Assembly: GCA_017506865.1 (NCBI GenBank)
Contig: JAFCMP010000047.1
Coordinates: 62,001 to 126,000 of the forward strand
Origin: Tribonema minus
Taxonomy: Eukaryota; Sar; Xanthophyceae; Tribonematales; Tribonemataceae
DNA length: 64,000 bases
Direction: 5' to 3'
Shown here: positions 20,831-32,800 of the stretch, one piece after another
Position numbering within the stretch: position 1 is the stretch's first letter
How the letters are laid out: every line of letters starts with the position of its first letter
Position numbers and translations under genes: made by a program
The notes under the pieces: model-generated
Told to the model about the DNA's origin: nothing
The model's database searches: none
Seen by the model: only the letters and a program-made list of their open reading frames with translations

Positions 20831-23800
20831 TACGCCCTCCCGCTCTCGCCGCCCATGCCCGCCACCGTGTGCGCGTCGCTGCTGCGGAGCACCCACTTGG
20901 TGGTGAGCAGGCCCTCCACGCCTACGGGGCCACGCGCGTGAATGCGGCCCGTGCTGATGCCAACTTCTGCTCCGAGGCCGAAGCGGAAGCCGTCGCTGAA
21001 GCGCGTGCTCGCGTTGTGGAAGACGCACGCGCTGTCCACGCGCTCCAGGAACGACTGCGTACGCGGCGATTGAAGTTGATGGTTTGAGCATTGATGAAGA
21101 GGTACGAAAAGCCAATGGGCGTTCGTTGATAGTTTGGAAAAGTTGGCGAGGATGTGCGAAATGGCCAAGCTTTGTGGGAGACGCATGCGTAGTCCATGGC
21201 TCCAGGAACTACTGCGCGTTGCAATTGAAATTGATGTTTATGATTGAAGTTGAGGTTTATCATTGAAGTTGGTGTGTATGATTGAGGTTAAGGTTTATGA
21301 TTCATTGTGTGTGCGTTGCTGTGGGCGTCCTCGAGGGTAGTTGTGGAAGACGCACACGCTGTCCACGCGCTCCATGAACGACTGCCCGCGCGGCGATTGA
21401 AGTTGAGATTTATGGTTGAATTTAAGGTGTATGATCAAAGCTGATGTTCACGGTTCGTTTCGTGTGCGTTTCTGTGATCCTCTTCAGGGGTAGTTGTGGA
21501 AGACACATGCGCTGTCCTCGCGCTCTAGGAACGCCTGTGCGCACAGCCGCAGTTGTGGTGCTGAAAGTGGAGTATGTGGGTGGATTTGAGCATTGACGAT
21601 CAGCCAAGATGCCCCATTGCGTTCATTGATAGTTCTGGAGAAGTTGAATGATAAGTGGAGTATGCCCGCGCAGTCAAGGTGCTTCAGGAACGACTGCGCG
21701 CAGAACTACAGTGAAGCAGAGATGCGTTTGAGTGCATGAAAGTGTTGACAACTGCGATACCCAATGCCCTCAATCGTGATAGCTGTATAAGGCACCTGCA
21801 CTGTCCATGTGCTCCGGGATTGACTGCACGCAACACAATATTTGAATCTCGTGTTGGCGTGCATGCAACACATGCCCGCATGCAATGAAGTGGCACGGTT
21901 CCAGCATGCCTCTGGTCAGCATGCCGCCTGCACCTCTTCTTTGACAGCACAAAGCACGCGAACGACGACAAAGCGCGGGCATTTAGGTATCGCTCCCGCA
22001 CTCCGTCACGACTGAGACAGACAAGTGAATGCAGTATGAAATGGCATCGTGACAATGATTTCAACCAACGCTCATGCGCGCTCTGAGACGTGCTGCCGCC
22101 GCCTGCAGCGATAACCGCGTGCAGGTGCATATGCGAGTGCCACCTCTCCTAATTCAACCCCTACCTCTCCTAACCCTAACCCTAACCCTTGCGATTGCCG
22201 CGAGTCCCAACTCCCCAGCGCCAAACCAGACACATGCATTATCGCACTGCGCGGTGACTGATGGCTTTGCACGCTGAGATGTGCCGCCCATTGGAGGCGA
22301 AAATGGCTCCATGAGCTGACTATGACTTGATGACTCCGATCCAGGCACTCAGAGTCAAGTAAGTGTGACTAGGGTGACGGTTAATTTGTGCAACAATGAA
22401 CCTGAGGTGAAGTGAGCACGCGCAGGCAACGCGCCTGAGCAGTCGCCGCCTTGCAGTCAGAGTGAAGTGAGCGTGCTTAGGGTTAGGGTTAGGGTTAGAA
22501 TTAGAGTTAGGGCAGTGCACCTGAGCAATGAACCTGAGGCGAAGTGAACGCGCAGGCAACGCACCCGAGCGAACACCACGACTCCACTAAGACTCGGTGA
22601 CTCCCATCCGGGCACTCAGAGTCAAGTCAACGCACCTGAGCAGTCGCCGCGTCCTCCGTCACGATGGCCTCCGTGTGGCCGCTGCCAAAGCGGTGGATGT
22701 GGTCAATCGCCGCGCCGGCATCGTCCACAACTTCAAGACTCAGGCTGTTCTCGCCGTACTCCGTCTTGAAGCTGGGCGTAGGCTCGGTCGCGAGGCCCGC
22801 GGCGATGGCGCGCGGGCCGCCGAGGACCTTGCCGCCTGCGCTGACCAGCGCATCTGCCACCTGCGATGACATATAACGATGGGTGCAAATGGGAACCGAA
22901 AGAGTTGAAGTTAGAGCGTGCGCACAATGGCGGAATGGATGGAGGTGTAGCGGCCTTAAGGTTGTTGTGTTGTGGCATGCGTGGGGGGGCGGTGAGGACC
23001 TTGACGCCTGCGTTGACCAGCGCATCCGCCACCTGGCGATGATGAAGCAAGTGATCGCTTAAAGAGTTGAAGATGAGGTGCGTGCGTGTACAACGCTAGG
23101 ATATATGGAGGTGTAGCGGGCTTTGAGGTAGTTGTGTTGTTGACGTTTACAGGGGCCCTGCGACTGACCAAGGCGTAAGACACACCGAGAACCGGTGTCG
23201 TACCTGCAGCCAAACGGGCTGCGCGTTGTTCTGTCTTGCTTGTGCCGCGCTGAGCACATCGGAGCGCCTCTGCGCTCTTGCGTGCAGCAGTGGAATGCTT
23301 CGTTTGCGGCATCAATCGCTGCGTCGAACGCTTGCTCAACAATCAGCTTGTCATCCGCCATGCGCGCTGGCGGCGTGACCGTACTCTCGCGCTGTCGAGC
23401 AGCGGTGTGAGCACTGTGTCCGACTCTCAAAGCAAGCGCGCTTGATAGGTACGCGACATAGCTATCGTGGTGCGCCAGCAGCACGCCAGGAGCGTCGCGC
23501 GCAGCAATGTACTAATGAAGTCTGCCATACATACCCTCAGCAAAGTGTTATACCTACTTGCTGATCCTTCAACAACTGCTCTGCGCATGCACTGCAGTCA
23601 CGCCGCTCCTTGCTGAATCAAATCGATTCATAATCGCCGATGCACTCGGTCACCCGGCGATACAGTAATGTAGTCGTCCGAAGTACATTAATAGCGAGGC
23701 CAGTCGCGACGCAATCCTGGTACACCTGTAGACTATGCCCTCATCACCCGGTACCTGCGTATGTGGCTGCCAGAAGTACCTTCTTAGCGAAGCAGGTCGC

Positions 23801-26800
23801 AACGCAGTCCTGGTATACACATGTGGAGTATCTACTTGCGTATGCACCTCCTTGTGATGTCATCGTCAAACGGACACGGAAATGGACATGGGAGGCACAC
23901 ATAAGACGGTTTGTCCCTGTTATACTGTAGCTTTCAGAAGTACCTTCTTAGCGAGGCCTGTCGCGACACAATACTGGTACATCTGTAGACTATGCCCTCA
24001 TCACCTGCTACCTGCGCATGTAGCTGTCAGCAGCAATTCTGGTAAGCCTGTAGACTATACCCTCATCACTCGCTACCTGCGCATGTAGCTGCCAGAAGTA
24101 CCTTCTTAGCGAGGCCGGTCGCGACGCAGTCCTGATGAACGAGCAGCGTCTCCAGCGCGTTGCACGCGGCCGGGTAGTTGATCTTGGCATCCACCGCCAG
24201 CGCTATCGCCTTGGCCTCGTCGGCTGCCGTGTCGATGAACATGTGACAGACGCCTTCCGCGTGGCCCAGCACTGGGATCTGACGATTGAAGTTGAAGTGC
24301 AGCATTGAGCAGCAACATTGTGTGAGCTTCACAGGACCTGGCGGTCGAGCAGCAGTTGACAGCGATTGAGCACTGGGGTGTGATAGTTGAGATGTTTGTT
24401 TAGCAGCAAAACGATAAACTACAAGGGAGTAGATGGTCCAGCAATCAAGGAGGGGGGTGTTGATTGTGAAAGTTGAGGTTCTTTGTGATGAAGGCGAGAG
24501 TGCAGCAGCAACCGGCGGCGTTCGGTACACTTGCAGGGAGGCAGGTGAGTCAGCAACGCCAGTGGGGTTGGAACAGGCAAGACTGATTGATCGATCATTG
24601 ATATCGATATCAGTGGAGCTTGTTTCAGAAAAGTCTGGTCGGTTGATTGTTGAAGTTGAAATGAGGGCAGTCCCATCAGCAGCAATGAGCAACGGCGTTA
24701 GACCGGCGTCACGCAGACTCTCACAGAGCCAGCTAGCGACGTTACAGCCACAACAGACAACAGCGCGACAGTAGACTGGGGTATGCTCCCCCGCGCAGCA
24801 TACCACAATCCATGCAAGGATTCTGCAAACTACTTAGCGCACCTTCGTAGTGGACTTGATGCGGTTGACGAGCTCTCCCGAACCCCGGGGGATGACGAGA
24901 TCAATCAGTGCGTCGAGTTTGAGTAGCTCAGCCACCGCTTGTCGCCCTACGACGAGGCCGATGACTTCGCGGCACACGCGGCCGCCCGTTGATTCAAATA
25001 CGGCGTCGGCGATGATGCCGTGCAGGCAGGCATTGGAGTGCTCCGCCTGCGCGCGCGGCAGACATTTAGGCGTGTGAGCAAAAGCGGAATATTAAGTGTC
25101 TCAAATAATGCACACATGTATACTGCAACGGCGGTGATGCCATGCAGGCAGGCGTTGGAGTGCTCCGCCTACGCGTGCGGCGGATGTTGAGGAGTGAACA
25201 TCGTGATCAGAAGCGATGCATCACTGCGACAAGTGATGCACAGGCTCGCTGGTTGTCAGATTAACAATCAGTACGTTGGCAATGACGAGGCAACACGATT
25301 CATGTTCTCCTCCTTCTGGCACGATCTGCAGCTCATGGCTTTCTTCTGCACGGCAGCAGGGGCATGGCAGATACTGCAGACTCAGCGATAACACACTGCG
25401 CGCAGGCAGGTCACATGTCGGAGCTGCTTCGTCAGCGCCAGCTGCAGCAGCAACTGCAGCGGCAGGCCGCGCTGCAGCCCCGATGAAGAGTGGCCTTAAT
25501 GCACGGTTTGGCATGATATCTTGAATCGAACACTCTGTGCAGCAGAGCTGCTTGTGTTGGCCTCTGGCACTGACCGGCAGTGGTCCAGAGGGTCGCGAAA
25601 CATGCATGTCTGAAAGGGTGAACTGCATACATAGTACTTTAAAGTTCTTGATGGAAAGGGATCCAGACACGCATGTCTGAAAAGTACTAGTACTGTTATT
25701 GACATAGTTCTTTTTAATAGTACTTTGAGACCTTGCGTTGACGTCAGGCAATTACCTCCTTGCCCCCATTGAGCAGCAAGGGATGACCTCAATGCACGGT
25801 ATGACATGACGTCATTGATCACACACTCTGTGCAGCAGAGCTGCTTGCGTTGGCCTCTCGCAGATAAGCATGAGAAGTACAAGACCTGCACGGCATAACT
25901 TCAAGTAGTGCTTTGAAGTTATTGTATTGCCCTTTGGCAATCACCTCCTTGCCCCCCTTGAGCAGCAGGCCGTTACCGGAGCGCAGTGCCAGCGAGGCGA
26001 TCTGCGGCAGCGAGTCGGGGCGGCTCTCAAATACCACCAGCAGCACGCCGATGGGCGTTGTCACCTGTAAACGACGCGGGAGAAGAGACGACGATTGCAC
26101 ACTTTTAAGTTTCATGCATGGTTTGAAGTTTCATCATTGGTTTGAAGTTTCATGATGGTGTGAGGCTCTCAGAGACCACCAGCGGCACGCCGAGGGTGTT
26201 ATGACCTGTGCACGTCGCAGGAGAAGAGACGGCAGTTGCGCACTTGGAAGTTTCATCAATGGTTTGAAGTTTCATGTGCCATGATACGGCAGGTGATGCA
26301 GCGGGTGCATGTTGTGATCCCCTCACAGCGTGCCAACGCACGCGGTCTTCTGCTGCAATTGCGGATGACTAGTAATAACGCGAAACAACGTCAGCTGCAG
26401 ATTATTGTAGTGAGAATAGGTGTTGCAAACATCATCGGCCTGCCGTAAAGCATTCCACAGCAGTGTCGCCCAATGATGTCACCAACGGTGATAACATCGT
26501 GGTTGCCTAACTCTGAGCCTAGGCCTGACCCTAACCCTAACCCTACGTAGTTTGAAGTACACTTCTATGCAGCTGGCAGGCCACTGCAGCGGCATGAGCT
26601 GCACTGCAAGCCAGACGAAACAATCCTAACTTCGCAACATCGTCCAAAACCAGCCAAACACTCCTTTTGCTCTGGCTGGAGATGATCTGTGGTGATTCTG
26701 CGTAGGCCTGTGCGACGACTGATCAAGTTCACTGCCATGCTGCAACAAGCTGTACAGCGATGCCAAGCACCTATCCCTAACCCTAACCCTAACCCTACGC

Positions 26801-29800
26801 ACAGAGAGGCAACTGAACTTGCGTGTCGCCCCACAAACTTGTTTGTCTGCATGTGCAGCAGTGCAGCAGTGCAGACCACCGAGACTTCTCCGCAATAACA
26901 ACGGTGGCGAGCAAGCACGCCCAGTGATAAACGCACTTCAATAATTTCATACAAACTTCAACAGATCTCATACATGCCCTACTGCAATTTGCTCACCTGC
27001 TTCAAAACCAGGCCCTCGCTAACTTCAAGATGGCTCATGCACTTCCCGATAGGCTCGGGCTGGTCCGCTAAACTGCAACAGGGAAGGTGATGGGTAGATT
27101 TAGGGCAGACGGTTGAACAGCGGTTTGGCACTGTGCAATGAGACATCCATGCACCATCGTAGACTTGCAATTAACTCACATGAAACAAGGGGTGCGTAGG
27201 TGATGGGTGCGTAGCCGCGCTGAGCGCTGTTGACATACATCAACCGCACGCCACTTGCGCGCGCGCGTCATCGTTGACATGCGCAGGAAATGATCATGTG
27301 AAAACGGGTTCAGACGCCATGAATCGCTTATGATGCAAGTTCAAGTAGCTGGCCTCGCATCAACAATGGTTCGCCTGTCCTTGCTTGTATCGGTGCTCCG
27401 AAAGGCAGGCACGCCATGCAGGTCGAGCGGCTCTTTGTTGTCAGGCATGATCCCAGATGCCTCAAACTTCAATTTGAAGCAGCTGACTCTCGCTGCAAAA
27501 AAAAACCCACAGGCTTACAGCTCCGCCGTATGCAGCAGGACAATAGTTGAACTTGACAGTGTGAACCAAGCTCTCAACAGATGCTTACTCGCCACCTCCC
27601 ATTTCTGTCTGCGGGTCAACACAGTGATACACGATGATACAAAGGCGCATGCTGTTGTTGTCACTATTCTCTGCAAGGGATAGATTCCAGCAGTGCATTA
27701 CACCATTTCAACAGGCTCACAGCTCCGCCGTATGCAACGGAACAATAGTTGAACTTCACAGTGTGGGCGAAACTCTCAGCAAATTTCTACTCGGTACCTC
27801 CCATGTCTATCTGCAGGTCCAAACATTGATATAAAGGCGCACACCGGTGTTGTCACTAGACTACTCTCTGCAAGGGATAGATTCCAGCAGTGCATCACAC
27901 ATTCCGCACCTGTTGATGCCATCAACCAGCGTCTGTATTTTTGCTGGCGTCAGTTGAAGTCGTTTCAGCAGCGGCCCCGCAAGCTGCGCGCAGCCAACGA
28001 GTGAGTCAGCAAGTGAGTCGACAAGTGATTCAACAAGTGAGTTGCAATGGCAAGTGACTAACAGAGGTGCAACATAAAAGGCGTAGCAGCAACAGCAGCA
28101 AGTGACTCGCAGACTCGCAACAGCAAAGGCACACCAACAAGTGACTCGTTCTTCTAGATCGGTAGACGCAGGCGGATCAGGCATACACGCAAGAGAACCG
28201 CGGGCAAGATGCACAATCATCGAAACGATGAGCACCAGCAGTCATTCTCACTCCCTGTTACATCTGATTAACAATGGAGTGAATGCTGCCAGACGGTGCA
28301 TGTTAACAGTGATCAAGTCTGTGCTGTGGGCCGCGTTTGCTTCAAGTCCTCAGCAGCAGGCCCTAATGTAAGCACCCAACTGCAGTACCGTGCGCGAACT
28401 TCAAGCACCGTGCACAAACTTCAAGTGTGTACGCCTTCTCGCTCGACGTGCTCCATCACCAGTAGCTGAGCACTGCACACATTATTGCGTGAGCGCGTCG
28501 TGTTTGGTGTATCGTGTATACAAAGTCGTGTACACCACCAGTGCAGTCTGTCAAAGGACTGAGACAGCATAATCTGACATCAGTGTCAACCTGCACACGC
28601 ACGCCTCCAAGGCAGCAGCTGTTGATGCCAACCTGGCGACAGTATCTGATGGCACACCTCGTTGATTCTCGACTTGACAGCACGTCTATCCCGTGCACAG
28701 CGCCATGGCCAAGTGTAAGGACACTACCAAATCAAGAAGCATCACAAGCTGTCGTAGGGTGCGAGCTGACAGTAAAGTTCAACAATGAAGTTACACCCAG
28801 ACATCACCTTGACGTGTTTTATTTCCTGTATATCCCATGTACTGGCCGCTAGCACACACGAGTACTTCCCCTACACTGATGACTCCACCCAGTGCCCAAT
28901 CTTCAACTTTTACATGAACTTTACTTGACGCGCTCCGCCTCCTGTCGCGCGATTGCCGCTAGCCCACCTCCAGAATGAATACGCCACCCCCCCCCCCAAA
29001 TTCAAAGTGTCCTCAGCATGAACTTCACCTTGACGCCCTCCGCCTCCTGCATATCGCCCGCGTTCGCCGCCAGCACCTCCAAAATAAATATGCAACCCCC
29101 TCAAGTTCAAGAAGACCTCAACATAAACACTGCACGTTGACGCGCTCCGCCTCCTGCATGTCGCGCGCGTTCGCCGCCAGCACCAAACAAGTGCCCCCAC
29201 CCAATATGAAAACTTTAAGTTGTGCCTGAACTTTAAACCTCAAGTTCTGCCTGAACTTCACCTTGACGCGCTCCGCCTCCTGCATGTCGCGCGCGTTCGC
29301 CGCCAGCACCTCCGCCTGCCGCGCCCCCAGCGCCTTGGCCACCGCGTGCAGCGCCTGCGTCCGCTCCTCAGTGCTCAGCTGACACAGCGCCCGCCCGCCT
29401 GCGCGCGCCGCCTCCGCTGCGACGCGCACCTTCTCCGTCAGTGCCTCGTCCTCTTCGGGCTGCGAGAGGCGCATACACAGGCAAGAAGCAGGCCATGACC
29501 ATGTGGCAGGGGGCGTACAGAGTCAAAGCACTTTAACTTCAATGTTCAAGTATTGATGTATATGCCAGCGCCTCGTCCTCTTGGAGCTGCAGAAAGCGGA
29601 GGCAGGGGAATGGTTGTGAGCGTGTGGCAGGGGGCGTACAAACAGGGAGAGTGCACATTCACTTCAATGTTGAAGTATTGACGCATCCGCCAGTGCCTCG
29701 TCCTTTGCAGGCTGCAGAAGGCAGGAGCAGGGGGTTGGTCATCAGCATGTGGCAGGGGCATTGCACGCACACGACTGAAGTGGCACTTCAAAGTTCAAGT

Positions 29801-32800
29801 ACGGTCAGAGCGTGAGTTGGGCACACACGCAGACCAGCCCGTGAGTTCCCCCGTGGTCCGTTTTGTTGGAGATGTCAGTGCAACGCTTCACATTTGCGTC
29901 ACCATTCCATTCCTGTGCCATGCCAAAACATGCAACAAGAACTTCCGTTGGACAGACTCATCGCAGTAGGTAGGTATGTCACCAAAAGCTCTACGATCTC
30001 TTGATTTGTCTCCATGTATGATTTGAGACAAAGGCCCCAAGCGTTGGTCTTAAAGCTGTTTGAAAGAAAGGCTGACCAATTACCCAACAGTTGAAGTTAG
30101 GGTTTGAGATATGCGCGTGTTTGATTTCAGCACGGTACCAACAACACCAAGCATGCAGACGACACATCAAACTCTAGCTTACAAGCATGTTGAACACAAT
30201 GAAATGGGAAATCAGGCAGGGCCACGAACATGTACGATTGGAGACTCGTTAAAGCTGACATTGTTTGTGATATTGCAGCAGTGCTCACCAGGTCTCTTGC
30301 CGCCATCGCCGCCGCGTTCTGGCAGAAGAGCGTGCCCACCTTTTCGCCACAGCAAACCTGGACGCAGTCAGGTATGGTGAAATAATGATACATAAGGTTC
30401 TCGTCAACACATGCAGGGAATTTCAGTGCCTGCATGCTGCTTACAAGCCATGAGCATGGCCTGATCGATCTGGTAAAGAAACGGGTGGACACGAAAGCGC
30501 AAGCGGTAACCCTAACCCTAGGGTGGCACACTCTTCAACTCTGATGGTATATACATTTGGCATACACTTGAATGCACCTGCTCAAGGGTGAATCGGCAAC
30601 TCTGACGAACAGGCGTAGGCACCAACCCTTGCCCTAATGCAGCACCACGTCTTAACCCTGCTGGTGCCTACTTCACATACAAGTGCACCTGCGTAATGCT
30701 GAATGGGGCTGCAGCCATTGGCAAGGACGACACTCGCCACTCCCGCCTCCACCGCCCGCATGGCCGAGCTGATCTTAGCGCCTATACCAACGTGGCACCA
30801 TGTTCATCATTCAAGCAGTACCTACCGTATACCATATACATATTGGAAATGCACCTGCTCAATGATGAATGGGTTGCAGCCATTGGCACTAACCACGCTC
30901 GTCACTCCCGCCTCCACCGCCCGCATCGCTGCGCTGATCGTAGCGTTCATATCACCGTGGAGCCACGTCTTCATTAGCAAAAAACATACCATATACACTG
31001 AAAGCGCACCTGCTCAATGCTGAATGGGTTGCAGCCATTGGCAATGACCACGCTCGCCACTCCCGCCTCCACCGCCCGCATGGCCGCGCTGATCTTAGCG
31101 CTCATTCCCCCGCGCCCGCCCACGCTCTTATCACCAATCTGCAGTACAGCAATGGTTGTCAAATAGTTGCCAAATGACAGGTCTCAGCGGACATACATAT
31201 ACATACATGTATATATGTGTGTGTGTGTGTGTGCTGCCATTGCGGAGCGCAACACACTGCGAGGCGTTGTGCGCTTGCTCTTAGCACCCACTTGAAAAAC
31301 AGCAGTTGTCATGATGAACATACAGTAAAAAAACTGGTTTTGCCGCCATTGACAGTTGCAAAGGAAACGGCCGTCCATTGAGTACAGGCTGAGTGTACAC
31401 AGTGTGTAACGGTTAACTGTACCAGAACAGCTGTGCATTTGCGCATCAACTGATGCTTTGAAGCTAGCTGGCACTTTGCACGTAATTCATGTCAGCAGAT
31501 GATCTACTCTCACGCAACAGCACCTCCTTAAGGCCAAGTTATATTGCGATACATCAAGCAGTGCTCCATCACAGGCAAGCAGGCCAAATGGCACACTGAC
31601 TTCATCAAGATGTATTGTACACTACACGGTGACACACTTCACCACTCACTCCAACGATCTTCAAGACCTCGCCATCACGTCCCATTAACATTCAGACCAC
31701 AAGCACCCACTTGCACTTCAGTAGCGGGGAGGTATGTACAATGCATGCCCATGCCGACGGCAGCGTTATCATAGCGACCACCGCATCCCATTCCAAGGGG
31801 ACTGCACTTCAGTAGCGGGCAGGTATGTATGCACTTCTATAATGCGCGCCCCCGGCAGCGTAGGCGCCTTGTCGCATTACAAACTGTGATCATGACGCTC
31901 ACCTGCACCTCAGTCGCGGGCAGATAGGTATGTATAATGCGCGCCCTCGCCAGCATTATGACCACCCGCGTCGCATTCCAAAGCGACTCACCTGCACTTC
32001 AGTTGCGGGCAGGTAGGTATGTATAATGCGCGCCCCCGGCAGCGTGGGCGCCTTGTCGTACACGCCGTCCACGTCCGTGAGCAGCACCAGCAGCTGCGCG
32101 CCCATCTGCTGCGCCACCACCGCCGCCAGGCCGTCGTTGTCGCTGAACGTTCCATCCTGGACACATGGGATCCAGTGAGAAACCGTTACATTTGTATAGA
32201 AACAAATCAAACGTTTGTGGCGCTCTGGGTGACAAGGTGTGGTGAGCCACCAATGCCTCCCACCAATTTGCTTCAAGGTACTGTTGAAGTATGTTGCTCA
32301 TGTGTAATGGTTGCTCATTGAGCAGGCGAACGTGTCTGCATTCTTCATAGACATGAGGCACTGTAACATGTGCTGCGCCAACGGTGCTGTCAGTGCATCA
32401 TTCATGGGTCCGAGTATTGGTCCGGCAATACAACCTCGCAAATGACGACACTGTGGTGTAAAGTGGGCTGTACAGGAATACCCTAAGGCAGTTCGCGGCG
32501 CTACAGTATCATACATCTTGCTGCACTCGAGCGAATACTGCACCGAAGTGAGTACGCAGGCGGGGAGCGCACAAGTCCCAACATGTTGAAGTTGAAGTTG
32601 CAGCAGCACTTAACATTGCAGCCTCTGTCACGATCGGCGGCGCGCGATATGTCGTTTGCACCAATGTGAGAAACGAGCACAAGCCCTACACCAGCGAACT
32701 CTGTGATGTCGCAGAATGCGATGCGCACCTTTGTGTAGCCCTGATTGGCGCTGACCGCGTCGTTCTCATTGACGATGGGGATGACGCCGAGCTGCAGCAT

